From Enterobacter sp. 638 (lineage in GTDB: Bacteria; Pseudomonadota; Gammaproteobacteria; Enterobacterales; Enterobacteriaceae), in the NCBI RefSeq assembly GCF_000016325.1, contig NC_009436.1, forward strand, positions 3,782,001-3,846,000: a stretch of DNA of 64,000 nucleotides. Reading direction: 5' to 3'. Below are positions 53,436-64,000 of the stretch, in pieces (position 1 is the stretch's first letter; each line of letters opens with the position of its first letter). The notes under the pieces were generated by a model. The model saw nothing but the letters and a program-made list of their open reading frames with translations. It was not told where the DNA came from and ran no database searches. Both the position numbers and the translations under genes were made by a program.

Positions 53436-54467
53436 TTACGCCACCTCTTTTTTGCGTTTGGGAAACGGGGTGACGTGCTTTCCCCCTTTATTGCCCGGCT
53501 GGAACCGGCTGTATTTCAGCGCGCGTTGATGACGCGTCAGCGCCTGGCGTAGTCGCCCGTCAAGCACCAGCACGCCCAGCAAAACCAGTCCGGCGATAAA
53601 ATCGTTCCACCAGGCCGGCAGTCTGAACAGCACCAGTACGGTGTCGATTTGCGTCAGAAAGAACGCGCCGAGAAATGCACCGATCAGCGTGCCCGTCCCG
53701 CCGAGGAGTGAGATCCCGCCCAGCACGCAGGCGGCGATGGCTTTCATCTCCAGCCCGCTGCCGGTCTGATTCGGCACAAATCCAATTTGCGACGCAAAGA
53801 CAATTCCGGCGCAGGCGGCCAGCATGCCGTTGATCGTGAAGGCGAGCATTCGCGTGCGATTCACCGCAACGCCGAGCTGGCGTGCGGCGGCAAGATTGTC
53901 GCCCACAGCGTAGAAATCGCGGCCAGAAACGGTGCGCGACAGCGTCCACGCGCCAATGAGCACGAGAAACAGCACCGCCATCCCGAGCGGCGAAACGCCC
54001 AGCGCAACAGGTTCCGAGAGCGATTTCAGGCTCGACGGCAGCCCCTCGATCCACTTCCCGCCCGTCCACAACAGCATTGCGCCGCGATACAGCCCCAGCG
54101 TGCCGAGCGTGGCGACAATCGCCGGAATACGTAGTCCCACCACCAGCAGGCCGTTAAACGCCCCCGCCAGCGCGCCGATCGCCAGCGCAAATAGCATCGA
54201 CACCGGCAGGCTGTAGCCGTTATTCAACGCCACCCCAACGGCAATGGCGCACAGCCCCACGGTGGACCCTACCGACACGTCGATATTGCGCGTGAGCATG
54301 ACCAGCGCCGCGCCCAGCGCCAGCAGGATTAAAATCTGCGAACTGGCAAAAATCATCCCCAGCGTCTGAAAGCTCAAATACGCCGGATTCAGTGCCACCA
54401 GCACGCCGAACAGTGCCAGAATGGCCAGGAAAGCGCTCAGCTCGCGGTTTTTCAGCAACGTCTTCAT
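53436..54467 (-). CDS. lsrC: AI-2 ABC transporter permease LsrC
   Basis: Partner permease of LsrD. It has 343 aa (E. coli 342). Motifs: [20 protein letters not shown] near 57-76 and [20 protein letters not shown] near 240. The C-terminal tail after the last membrane helix is basic ([18 protein letters not shown]). ATGA overlap with the lsrA stop. Confidence 0.96.
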   Translation of the reverse strand: MKTLLKNRELSAFLAILALFGVLVALNPAYLSFQTLGMIFASSQILILLALGAALVMLTRNIDVSVGSTVGLCAIAVGVALNNGYSLPVSMLFALAIGALAGAFNGLLVVGLRIPAIVATLGTLGLYRGAMLLWTGGKWIEGLPSSLKSLSEPVALGVSPLGMAVLFLVLIGAWTLSRTVSGRDFYAVGDNLAAARQLGVAVNRTRMLAFTINGMLAACAGIVFASQIGFVPNQTGSGLEMKAIAACVLGGISLLGGTGTLIGAFLGAFFLTQIDTVLVLFRLPAWWNDFIAGLVLLGVLVLDGRLRQALTRHQRALKYSRFQPGNKGGKHVTPFPKRKKEVA

Positions 54468-55951
54468 GATTGCCCTCCAAAGGCCAGCGCCATCATCCGA
54501 TCCAGACTCACGGCATGACGCGGCAGTTCGCCGCTGAACATGCCCTGATGCATCACCAGCACGCGGTCCGCTAGTCCGGGGAATTCGTCAAGATCGCTGG
54601 AGATCATCAGGACCGCCACGTTTTGTGCCGCCACACTTTTGATCAGCTGATAAATGTCGGCACGCGCCGAAACGTCCACGCCGCGCGTCGGTTCATCAAC
54701 GATCAGCAGCAGAGGATTTGCCTCCAGACAGCGCGCCAGCAGCACTTTTTGCTGATTGCCGCCGGACAGCGTACGCACGATTTGATCCGGATGATTAAGT
54801 TTGATCCCGAGCGCCCGGTGATAGCGCTCGACCACCGCCGCTTCACGTTTGCGTTGCTGCCACAGCGACGGCTCATTCAGCGCGACGGTGTTCCAGCGAA
54901 TAGGCGCATCCAGGAACAAACCGGAAACCTGCCGATCCTCAGGCAAATAAACCAGCCCTTTTTCCAGACGGGTCAGCACCGAATCCTCGCCAATCTCCTG
55001 ATTTTCCAGCCAGATCCGTCCGCCGCGCGTCGGTCGTAGCCCGTACAGCGTTTCGGCAAATTCAGTCCGTCCGGATCCCACCAGCCCGGCGAGGCCCACG
55101 ATCTCCCCGGCGTAGATCTCAAGACTCAGATCGATAAACCCTTCGCCCGTCAGATCTTCCACGCGTAACACCGGGAAATCCTGCGCCTGCGTGCGGCGAT
55201 TCCCCGGCAGCGCCAGCCACAGCTTTTGCGTGTCACTTAAGCCTTGTTCACGGCTGACGGGGGTCATGGCGGTAATCAGCGCCGTATCATCAAACTGCGT
55301 GGTTTCACCGCTGAGCACCACAGCGCCATCGCGCATTACCGAAACATGGCTGGCGAGCTGGCGAATTTCCGGCAATTTATGCGAGATAAAAACAATGCCG
55401 ACGCCCAGATCCTGCAACGCGCGGATCTGGCGGAACAAGCGTTCGGTTTCGCCCGGCGTGAGCGACGCCGTCGGTTCGTCGAGGATCAGGATCTTCGCGT
55501 CACGCATCAGCCCGCGCAGGATCTCCACCATCTGCTGATCCGCCACTTCCAGCGTGCTGGCGGCGGCATCGAGATTGAGCTGGCACTGCAACTGCTGGAG
55601 CTTATCGGCAAGCCGTTTTTCAGGATCGTTGCCACGCGGCAGGCGAAAGAGAATGTTTTCGCGCACCGTGAGATTGGGGAACAGCATCGGCTCCTGCGGA
55701 ACAAGATAAATGCCTAACTGATGCGCCTGGCCAGGTTTGAGACGCGCAAAGGGTTTGCCTTCGACATTAAGTTCACCGCTGTCGGGCGTTTCCACCCCGG
55801 CGATGATTTTCATCAGCGTCGATTTTCCAGCACCGTTGCCGCCCATCAGGGCATGAACCTGGCCGGAAAGCAGTGTGAAATCAATGCCCCTGAGCACCGG
55901 AACACCGGAGAACTGTTTGTGGATACCGTGCGCTTCGATTAGTACTGTCAT
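54464..55951 (-). CDS. lsrA: AI-2 ABC transporter ATPase LsrA
   Basis: Sugar-type double ATPase. The ATG at 55951 has GGAG five bases upstream and gives 495 aa; the adjacent ATG at 55954 is the alternative. The first half has Walker [10 protein letters not shown], signature-like segment, and Walker [16 protein letters not shown]; the second half has degenerate Walker [10 protein letters not shown] and [16 protein letters not shown] then [12 protein letters not shown]. It is first in lsrACDBFG, divergent from lsrR. Confidence 0.96.
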   Translation of the reverse strand: MTVLIEAHGIHKQFSGVPVLRGIDFTLLSGQVHALMGGNGAGKSTLMKIIAGVETPDSGELNVEGKPFARLKPGQAHQLGIYLVPQEPMLFPNLTVRENILFRLPRGNDPEKRLADKLQQLQCQLNLDAAASTLEVADQQMVEILRGLMRDAKILILDEPTASLTPGETERLFRQIRALQDLGVGIVFISHKLPEIRQLASHVSVMRDGAVVLSGETTQFDDTALITAMTPVSREQGLSDTQKLWLALPGNRRTQAQDFPVLRVEDLTGEGFIDLSLEIYAGEIVGLAGLVGSGRTEFAETLYGLRPTRGGRIWLENQEIGEDSVLTRLEKGLVYLPEDRQVSGLFLDAPIRWNTVALNEPSLWQQRKREAAVVERYHRALGIKLNHPDQIVRTLSGGNQQKVLLARCLEANPLLLIVDEPTRGVDVSARADIYQLIKSVAAQNVAVLMISSDLDEFPGLADRVLVMHQGMFSGELPRHAVSLDRMMALAFGGQS

Positions 55952-56167
55952 CATCGCTCCGCTATTGAACAAATGATTTTTTGATTTAATAATGTTCAAA
56001 AGCGTAGACGGTGAACTATATTTACAACCGTGCAGGGATCACAGTTTTATTGATTAGGATCCAATTCAGGTCAAAACCTTTTTAAAAGATCCGTTTTGCC
56101 GCGTGGCTCACATTTTCAATCCGCGCCATCACGAACATATGATCTAAATTTTTATAAGAGTTCACTT
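55952..56167. promoter_or_regulatory. Divergent lsrA/lsrR control region
   Basis: 216 AT-rich bases. A perfect inverted repeat TTGAACA-N21-TGTTCAA spans 55965-55999, next to the lsrA start, and is the best candidate for an LsrR operator. A TCACA half-site (56049) and GCTCACA (56105) may belong to CRP sites, but neither has a convincing second half. Confidence 0.6.
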
Positions 56168-57139
56168 ATGAGCGATAAACGCATTGCCGAAGAGAGTCGA
56201 TTTGCCGGACTGGCGCTAACGGAAGAGGAACTGGTGGCGCGAGTGGCCTGGTGTTATTACCACGACGGTTTAACGCAGAACGATATTGGCGAGCGCCTGG
56301 GCCTGCCGCGCCTGAAAATCTCGCGCTTGCTGGAAAAAGGACGTCAGTCAGGTGTGATCCGCGTGCAGATAAATTCTCGGTACGAGGGTTGTCTGGCGCT
56401 GGAAACCGAATTACAGCAACGTTTTGGGCTGAAGCTGGTTCGCGTGCTGCCCGCATTAAACACCGTTCCCATGAACGTGCGCCTGGGGATTGGCGCAGCA
56501 CAATCATTAATGGGTGTGCTGGAACCGGGGCAACTGCTGGCCGTGGGATTTGGTGAAACCACCATGAGCTGTATTCAGCACTTAAGCGGTTTTATTAGCT
56601 CGCAGCAGGTGCGGCTGGTGACGCTCTCGGGCGGTGTGGGGCCGTACATGACCGGCATCGGCCAGCTTGATGCCGCCTGTAGCGTCAGCATGATCCCTGC
56701 CCCGCTGCGCGTTTCGTCCGCAGAAGTGGCGGGGATTTTAAAACGCGAAGCCAGCGTGCGGGACGTGATCCTTGCGGCAACCGCAGCCGACGCCGCCGTC
56801 GTTGGCATTGGCTCGGTTAATCAGCGTCGTGATGCAACGATTTTACGCGCCGGTTATATCAGCGAAGGAGAACAGCTGATGTACGCCCGCAAAGGCGCAG
56901 TGGGCGATATCCTCGGCTATTTCCTGAATGCCGCGGGCGAACGGGTATCCGATCTTGAGATCCACCACGAATTACTCGGCGTGACGCTCGATGAACTGGC
57001 GCAGTTGCCTACCATCGTCGGCGTGGCGGGAGGGGAAGAAAAAGCAGATGCGATTTATGCCGCACTGAAAGGTCGCCTTATCAATGGCCTGGTGACGGAA
57101 GAGACGACAGCCCGCGCGGTGCTGGCTCTGGCTGGATAA
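56168..57139 (+). CDS. lsrR: AI-2-responsive repressor LsrR
   Basis: SorC/DeoR-type repressor of the lsr operon, released by phospho-AI-2. The ATG at 56168 ([20 protein letters not shown]) gives 323 aa (E. coli 317). Helix-turn-helix [20 protein letters not shown] follows at about 37-56. The sugar-phosphate pocket has [20 protein letters not shown] and the C-terminal [20 protein letters not shown]. Followed by lsrK after 32 bases. Confidence 0.96.
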   Translation: MSDKRIAEESRFAGLALTEEELVARVAWCYYHDGLTQNDIGERLGLPRLKISRLLEKGRQSGVIRVQINSRYEGCLALETELQQRFGLKLVRVLPALNTVPMNVRLGIGAAQSLMGVLEPGQLLAVGFGETTMSCIQHLSGFISSQQVRLVTLSGGVGPYMTGIGQLDAACSVSMIPAPLRVSSAEVAGILKREASVRDVILAATAADAAVVGIGSVNQRRDATILRAGYISEGEQLMYARKGAVGDILGYFLNAAGERVSDLEIHHELLGVTLDELAQLPTIVGVAGGEEKADAIYAALKGRLINGLVTEETTARAVLALAG

Positions 57140-57171
57140 GAGTCGCCCTGCGCCTGACACGAGGCAAGCTG

Positions 57172-58764
57172 ATGAGTTACCTTTTAGCGTTAGATGCAGG
57201 GACGGGAAGCGTTCGCGCCGTGATTTTTGATTTGCACGGCAATCAGATTTCGGTCGGGCAGGCGGAGTGGAAACACCTGAGCGTGGAAAACGTGCCCGGA
57301 TCAATGGAGTTTGATCTCGACACCAACTGGCGGCTCGCCTGTCAGTGCATTCACCAGGCGCTGGAGCGTGCGCACCTCAATGCCGCCGATATTCAATCCG
57401 TTGCCTGCTGCTCCATGCGCGAAGGGATCGTGTTATACGATCGCAACGGCGACGCCATCTGGGCTTGCGCCAACGTCGACGCTCGCGCCAGCCGCGAAGT
57501 GGCAGAACTCAAAGAAATTCACGACTACCGCTTCGAATCCGAAGTGTATGACGTCTCCGGCCAAACGCTGGCGCTGAGCGCCATGCCGCGCCTGCTGTGG
57601 CTAGCGCATCATCGCCCTGATATTTATCGCAACGCGGCGACCATCACCATGATCAGCGACTGGCTGGCGGCGAAGCTGTCCGGCGAACTGGCGGTGGACC
57701 CGTCAAATGCGGGCACCACCGGCATGCTCGATCTGTTCAGCCGCGACTGGCGTCCAGCCCTGCTGGATATGGCCGGGCTGCGCGCCGATATTCTCTCTCC
57801 GGTTAAAGAGACGGGCACCGTTTTGGGCGCGGTCACAAAAGCCGCCGCGTCACAAAGTGGCCTGCGCGAAGGCACGCCCGTGGTGATGGGCGGCGGCGAC
57901 GTGCAGTTGGGCTGTCTGGGCCTGGGGGTCGTGCGTGCCGGGCAAACGGCGGTTCTCGGCGGGACGTTCTGGCAGCAGGTGGTGAATCTGCCGCAGGTGC
58001 GTACCGATCCAGACATGAACATTCGGGTGAATCCTCACGTCATTCCCGGCATGGCGCAGGCGGAGTCGATCAGTTTCTTTACCGGGCTGACAATGCGCTG
58101 GTTCCGCGACGCCTTTTGTGCGGAAGAAAAACTGATTGCCGAGCGCATGGGAATGGACGCTTATGCTCTGCTTGAGGAGATGGCCAATCGCGTTCCGGCA
58201 GGTTCTCACGGCGTGATGCCGATATTTTCTGACGCCATGCATTTTAAGCAGTGGTATCACGCTGCGCCGTCGTTTATCAATCTTTCCATTGACCCCGAAA
58301 AGTGCAACAAAGCGACGCTGTTCCGTGCGCTGGAAGAGAACGCGGCGATTGTCTCAGCCTGCAATCTGGCGCAGATTTCACGCTTTTCCGGCGTGACGTT
58401 TGAGAGCCTGGTGTTCGCCGGTGGCGGCGCGAAAGGCGCGCTGTGGAGCCAGATTTTAAGCGACGTCACCGGCCTGCCGGTGCGCGTGCCGGAAGTCAAA
58501 GAAGCGACGGCGCTCGGCTGTGCAATCGCGGCGGGAACGGGCGCGGGGCTGTATAACGATATGGCTGCAACGGGTGAGAAACTGGTGAAATGGAGCCGGG
58601 AATTCACGCCGAATCCGGAACATCGCGAGCTGTACGACGGGATGATGCAGAAGTGGCAGGCGGTGTATGCCGATCAGCTGGGCCTGGTCGACAGCGGCCT
58701 GACCACGTCGATGTGGCAAGCTCCGGGGCTGGTGCGTGTCCCCTCACCCCGGCCCTCTCCCTAA
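57172..58764 (+). CDS. lsrK: Autoinducer-2 kinase LsrK
   Basis: FGGY-family kinase that phosphorylates AI-2 after import, trapping it and creating the LsrR ligand. It has 530 aa. The N-terminal ATPase motif [16 protein letters not shown] is at 5-20, the second phosphate motif [14 protein letters not shown] near 240, and the adenosine motif [14 protein letters not shown] near 420. It lacks about 12 N-terminal residues of E. coli LsrK, with GAGG before the ATG. After the usual end (SMWQAPGL) about ten extra residues [10 protein letters not shown] are encoded by an intergenic repeat. Confidence 0.95.
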   Translation: MSYLLALDAGTGSVRAVIFDLHGNQISVGQAEWKHLSVENVPGSMEFDLDTNWRLACQCIHQALERAHLNAADIQSVACCSMREGIVLYDRNGDAIWACANVDARASREVAELKEIHDYRFESEVYDVSGQTLALSAMPRLLWLAHHRPDIYRNAATITMISDWLAAKLSGELAVDPSNAGTTGMLDLFSRDWRPALLDMAGLRADILSPVKETGTVLGAVTKAAASQSGLREGTPVVMGGGDVQLGCLGLGVVRAGQTAVLGGTFWQQVVNLPQVRTDPDMNIRVNPHVIPGMAQAESISFFTGLTMRWFRDAFCAEEKLIAERMGMDAYALLEEMANRVPAGSHGVMPIFSDAMHFKQWYHAAPSFINLSIDPEKCNKATLFRALEENAAIVSACNLAQISRFSGVTFESLVFAGGGAKGALWSQILSDVTGLPVRVPEVKEATALGCAIAAGTGAGLYNDMAATGEKLVKWSREFTPNPEHRELYDGMMQKWQAVYADQLGLVDSGLTTSMWQAPGLVRVPSPRPSP

Positions 58765-59010
58765 GGGAGAGGGAGAAAACCAGACTCGCCAACCGCTATA
58801 CTGTCGCAACAGTAAGTTCCTTTTTTGCTGGCTACCCACAGACCGCTCCAGATTTTCCCTCTCCCCATAGGAGGGGGTCTGGGCGAGCGAAAAAAACCGA
58901 TCGTGCCACCACATTACTTTCGCACCGGCAAGTCCCTTCTTTTGCTCACAACCTGCAAGCCGCTCCAGACTTTTCCCTCGCCCCTGTGGGATGGGGGTAA
59001 GCATCCGGTA
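58741..59010. repeat. Cluster of hairpin repeats between lsrK and fadH
   Basis: Three related hairpin units: 58741-58773 (CCCTCTCCC/GGGAGAGGG type, overlapping the lsrK end), 58857-58889 and 58974-59000. The last two sit in imperfect direct repeats of about 85 bases, offset by about 117 (each with CCGCTCCAGA shortly before the hairpin). Same family as the 61162-61338 units. No gene lies between 58765 and 59127. Confidence 0.8.
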
Positions 59011-59085
59011 GCACCAATCTTTGAATCCCATCACATTCACCACACTCCCCTTTTCCCTTTTCCCGGCGACTGGCTAAATTAGTAA

Positions 59086-61149
<2,064 letters not shown>

Positions 61150-61161
61150 CATTTCTGGAGG

Positions 61162-61338
61162 TAAAAGCAAAACGGTCACAACCGTGACCGTTTTTAGTCT
61201 TTGCACCCTCTCCCCGTGGGAGAGGGTCGGGGTGAGGGCATCAGACTGCACACTTTAAAAGCAAAACGGTCACAATCGTGACCGTTTTTAGTCTTTGCAC
61301 CCTCTCCCCGTGGGAGAGGGTCGGGGTGAGGGCATCAG
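61162..61338. repeat. Tandem 83-bp double-hairpin unit, two copies
   Basis: Copies at 61162-61244 and 61256-61338 differ at one base and are 11 bases apart. Each holds a terminator-like hairpin (ACGGTCAC/GTGACCGT plus T5) and a second hairpin CCCTCTCC/GGAGAGGG followed by GTCGGGGTGAGGG. The first hairpins can terminate fadH, and the block separates it from the convergent rlmG. Confidence 0.93.
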
Positions 61339-61357
61339 GCCTCACTCCCCCCAAATC

Positions 61358-62494
61358 TTAGCGGGTACGACCCAGCTTCACGGCTTTGAGCACCACGAAT
61401 TTATTGTTGGTCGCAATCGTTGTGCAGTTACCGAAGATCTTCTTCAGCTTGTGGAAATAGTCCAGGTGACGGTTCGCCACAATGTACAGCTCGCCGTTAA
61501 TTTTCAGGCAGCGGCGCGCGTGGTGGAACATCTCCCACGCGACATTATCCGTCAGCGCATGCTGCTGATGGAACGGCGGGTTGCACAGCACGGCGTTAAA
61601 GCGGAACGGCTCAACGCCGGACAGCGCGTTGTTGATCATAAACTCGCAGCGATCCAGCGCTTCGGGCATATTGGTTTCAACGTTGAGGCGGCTGGAGGCG
61701 ACAGCCATTGGCGATTCGTCCGTAAAGAGGACACTCGCCTCCGGGTTTTTCTCCAGCAGCGTCAGGCCTACCACGCCGTTACCGCAGCCCAAATCGACGA
61801 TTTCGCCTTCCAGGTTGCCCGGCAGATGTTCCAGGAAGAAGCGCGCGCCAATGTCCAGCCCGGTGCGGGAGAAGACGTTCGCGTGGTTATGAATAGTCCA
61901 GTCGGTGCCTTCCAGCTTCCAGCTTAGCATCTGCTGTGCGTCAACCAACGCAGGCTCCGTGAAGGTACAGTTGATCAGACGCGCCTTTTTCCAGGCCAGC
62001 GTGGTGGTGGTGGTACCCAGAATTTTTTCGAACAGCTCCAGCGTGGAGTTGTGAATATCACGCGCCTTTGCGCCCGCGATAATTCGCGTTTGCGGCGTCA
62101 CGACCAGACGCAATGCGCGCAGCTGCTGTTCCAGCAGGGCCAGCGTTTTAGGGATTTTAATCAGCACAACGCCCGGCGCCTGCGGGTATTCCGCGGTGCT
62201 GTCTAAGAACTTGACGCTGGATTCAGCAATCTCGTTGTGGCGCAGGTTCTCGCGGGTGGCGAGTTCGCTGAGATAGGAATCGCCGATGCTGTAAGGTGTA
62301 TGCTCGGCTAACGCGCAGGCCAGCGCGCCGAAAACATCATTCAGGACCAGAACCGGGCCGCTGATTTCGGTGTCATCCAACTGTTGCAGCAAATATTCAT
62401 CCGCCGCTTCCCACGCCTGCAGCGGGTTAACGTCGTCCGTTTCCGGGAAACGTTTAAGGTTGAGTGAACGGAAACCGTTGTCTAAGTGGCTCAT
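61358..62494 (-). CDS. rlmG: 23S rRNA (guanine-1835-N2)-methyltransferase RlmG
   Basis: Methylates G1835 of 23S rRNA. The ATG at 62494 ([20 protein letters not shown]) gives 378 aa, equal to E. coli; a longer open frame upstream is not supported. N-terminal inactive methyltransferase-like domain, C-terminal active domain with SAM motif [20 protein letters not shown] (about 235-254) and catalytic NPPFHQ. Confidence 0.97.
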   Translation of the reverse strand: MSHLDNGFRSLNLKRFPETDDVNPLQAWEAADEYLLQQLDDTEISGPVLVLNDVFGALACALAEHTPYSIGDSYLSELATRENLRHNEIAESSVKFLDSTAEYPQAPGVVLIKIPKTLALLEQQLRALRLVVTPQTRIIAGAKARDIHNSTLELFEKILGTTTTTLAWKKARLINCTFTEPALVDAQQMLSWKLEGTDWTIHNHANVFSRTGLDIGARFFLEHLPGNLEGEIVDLGCGNGVVGLTLLEKNPEASVLFTDESPMAVASSRLNVETNMPEALDRCEFMINNALSGVEPFRFNAVLCNPPFHQQHALTDNVAWEMFHHARRCLKINGELYIVANRHLDYFHKLKKIFGNCTTIATNNKFVVLKAVKLGRTR

Positions 62495-62547
62495 CGGCCC
62501 TCCTGAATGGTAAAATTTGGCGTATCCCTGAAAAGGGTGCGTGAGTA

Positions 62548-62674
62548 TATACCCAAAATCATTCAAGTTGTATCAAGGCGGCAAGTCTGAGAATCCCCGG
62601 GAGCTTACACAAGTATGTGACTGGGGTGAGCAGACGCAGCCAACGCAGAGACAACGTGAAGGATGAAGGGTATA
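62548..62674. repeat. ERIC element, exactly 127 bp
   Basis: Starts TATACCC and ends GGGTATA as an imperfect palindrome, with the core GGGAGCTTACACAAGTATGT and GACTGGGGTGAGCAG that match the ERIC primer sites. It lies between the divergent rlmG and ygjP genes. Confidence 0.93.
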
Positions 62675-62702
62675 CCCGTTTTCCTCTTCATTTGGGGCTT
62701 TG

Positions 62703-63203
62703 ATGAACCAACTAACTTATCTCCAGGGCTATCCGGAGAATTTACTGACTCAGGTTCGCACGTTAATTACTGAGAAAAAGCTGGGATCGGTGCTGGAAAA
62801 ACGCTATCCGGGCACGCACGATTTCGCGACCGACAAGGCCCTTTGGCAGTATACGCAGGATATGAAAAACCGGTATCTGAAGAGCGCCCCGCCAATCAAT
62901 AAAGTGATGTATGACAACAAGATCCACGTGCTGAAAAATGCGCTTGGTTTGCATACTTCGATTTCGCGTATTCAGGGCGGCAAGCTGAAAGCCAAAGCCG
63001 AAATCCGCGTGGCGACCGTTTTTCGCAACGCGCCGGAAGCGTTTTTACGCATGATCGTGGTGCATGAGCTGGCGCATCTGAAGGAAAAAGAGCACGACAA
63101 AGCGTTCTATTCTTTGTGCTGCCATATGGAACCGCAGTACCACCAGCTTGAGTTTGATACGCGCCTGTGGCTAACGCATTTATCGTTAAATAGTTGCTCC
63201 TAA
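62703..63203 (+). CDS. ygjP: YgjP-like zinc metallopeptidase (DUF45)
   Basis: WLM/DUF45-type metallo-hydrolase with the zinc motif HELAHLKEKEHDKAFYSLCC (HExxH at about 121-125, third ligand His downstream). It has 166 aa, close to the E. coli length of 167. Physiological substrate unknown. Its final residues (LSLNSCS) differ from E. coli and the stop codon coincides with the edge of an ERIC element. Confidence 0.93.
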   Translation: MNQLTYLQGYPENLLTQVRTLITEKKLGSVLEKRYPGTHDFATDKALWQYTQDMKNRYLKSAPPINKVMYDNKIHVLKNALGLHTSISRIQGGKLKAKAEIRVATVFRNAPEAFLRMIVVHELAHLKEKEHDKAFYSLCCHMEPQYHQLEFDTRLWLTHLSLNSCS

Positions 63204-63384
63204 ATTATTCGAGCTGCAGGACAAGGTACTTGTACCTTGAGCAGCGCTGGCGCTGACCCCGAAGGGGCGAGGGCATAGGCCGAGTAACGCGGCAACGTAG
63301 TGAGTCCCCAGGAGCTGACTCCAGTCAGTGACGGGGGTGAGCGAGGAGAGCCAACGCATCTGCAGCGTGAAGAATGACGGGTAA
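63201..63384. repeat. Second ERIC element with an internal insertion of about 65 bp
   Basis: Begins TAAATTATTCGAGCTGCAGG and ends AAGAATGACGGGTAA; the core GAGTCCCCAGGAGCTGACTC and CAGTGACGGGGGTGAGCGAG is clear. The extra segment (about 63221-63287) lies in the left arm. Terminal bases are degraded. Occupies nearly all of the ygjP-ygjR gap; ygjQ, present here in E. coli, is missing. Confidence 0.85.
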
Positions 63385-63454
63385 GACACTGGTTTTGTCA
63401 TGATGCCGTGCTACAGTGACAAAAGGTTCCCCGCTACGGAGTACGTGAACGTTT

Positions 63455-64000
63455 ATGATACGTTTCGCAGTTATTGGTACGAACTGGATCACGCGCCAGT
63501 TCGTCGACGCCGCCCATGAAACCGGCAAATACAAACTCACCGCCGTTTATTCCCGCAGCCTTGAACAGGCGCAGTCCTTTGCAAGCGATTATCCCGTCGA
63601 ACATTTGTTTACCTCGCTCGACGACATGGCGCAAAGCGACGCAATTGACGCGGTCTATATCGCCAGTCCGAACGCTCTGCATTCGCAACAAACCCTACAG
63701 TTCCTCGCCCATAAAAAGCATGTGATTTGCGAGAAGCCGCTGGCGTCGAATATTCAGGAAGTGGAAGCCGCTATCGCCCTGGCGCGCGAAAACCAGGTGG
63801 TGTTGTTTGAAGCGTTCAAAACCGCCAGCCTGCCGAATTTCCTGCTGGTACAGCAATCGCTGCCCAAGCTCGGGAAAGTGCGTAAAGCGTTTATTAACTA
63901 CTGCCAGTATTCCTCGCGCTATCAGCGTTACCTGGATGGCGAAAACCCGAACACTTTTAATCCGGCGTTCTCGAATGGGTCGATTATGGATATCGGCTTT
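63455..64000 (+). CDS. ygjR: Gfo/Idh/MocA-family oxidoreductase YgjR, 5' part (continues past window)
   Basis: NAD(P)-dependent oxidoreductase of unknown substrate. 182 codons are visible from the ATG at 63455 (MIRFAVIGTNWITRQFVDAA). The dinucleotide fold motif is AVIGTNWITRQF at 5-16, a departure from GxGxxG; the family motif CEKPLASNIQEVEAA follows near 91. Open to the end of the window. It is near ygjP as in E. coli. Confidence 0.93.
   Translation, partial: MIRFAVIGTNWITRQFVDAAHETGKYKLTAVYSRSLEQAQSFASDYPVEHLFTSLDDMAQSDAIDAVYIASPNALHSQQTLQFLAHKKHVICEKPLASNIQEVEAAIALARENQVVLFEAFKTASLPNFLLVQQSLPKLGKVRKAFINYCQYSSRYQRYLDGENPNTFNPAFSNGSIMDIGF

Noticed and set aside
56030..56120. CRP site upstream of lsrA/lsrR
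   Set aside because: TCACA half-sites are present, but neither has a matching TGTGA at the six-base spacing; kept only as a remark in the control-region entry.

Overview
The window is a piece of an Enterobacteriaceae chromosome, close to Enterobacter or Lelliottia. The backbone order rpoD - mug - ileX ... yqjH - yqjI - aer - patA ... fadH - rlmG - ygjP - ygjR is the one known from Escherichia coli, and the proteins read as close homologues. Two large blocks interrupt it: a complete P2/186-type prophage in the ileX tRNA gene, and a complete lsr (autoinducer-2) locus where E. coli K-12 carries ebg and ygjIJK.

Region 1 (1-1500): 3' part of rpoD with its terminator, mug on the opposite strand, and tRNA-Ile2 (CAU). 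Region 2 (1443-33538): prophage of about 32.0 kb bounded by a 51-bp perfect repeat of the tRNA 3' end. The late genes follow P2 order on the minus strand: O N M L X Y K lysA lysB lysC R S, V W J I H G, FI FII E(E') T U D, then ogr. P and Q diverge from O. A cos-like site lies beyond Q. The early and lysogeny part is 186-like: cI-int in one direction, apl-cII-fil and small genes in the other, the replication gene A with a P2-type origin inside it, and a LexA-controlled tum for SOS induction. Cargo sits in three places: between cos and tum (609-aa protein with a DUF4209/HEPN-like motif), between S and V (the P2 Z/fun position, AT-rich, poorly coding), and downstream of int (297-aa protein with an HEPN-like R-x4-H motif, overlapping the int stop codon). 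A PP-loop (PAPS-reductase/DndC-like) gene overlaps the start of A.

Region 3 (33600-42050): accessory chromosome between attR and yqjH: an OpgB-like phosphoglycerol transferase, a LysR/metallo-hydrolase pair, a Rid-family/TetR pair with palindromic operators, a YoaC homologue, and a coiled-coil protein with a J-like HPD segment. An 8-bp tandem repeat carries the stop codons of two convergent genes. Region 4 (42050-50230): yqjH-yqjI (iron/nickel), an extra chemoreceptor and aer, both with FliA-type promoters, patA with a TTG start and a sigma-54-type promoter, and an XRE-cupin regulator divergent from a B3/B4-domain protein.

Region 5 (50265-58764): lsrACDBFG divergent from lsrRK: import, phosphorylation, sensing and breakdown of AI-2. 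Region 6 (58741-64000): fadH, rlmG, ygjP and the start of ygjR, separated by several repeat families, including an exact 127-bp ERIC element, a second ERIC with an insertion, and a duplicated 83-bp double-hairpin unit.

The best candidates for undescribed biology are the two HEPN-like cargo genes at prophage positions known to hold phage-exclusion genes, followed by the PP-loop gene and a repeated dyad motif that suggests a 186-style CI operator network. All functional statements rest on reading the sequence and on remembered family features; no database search was run.
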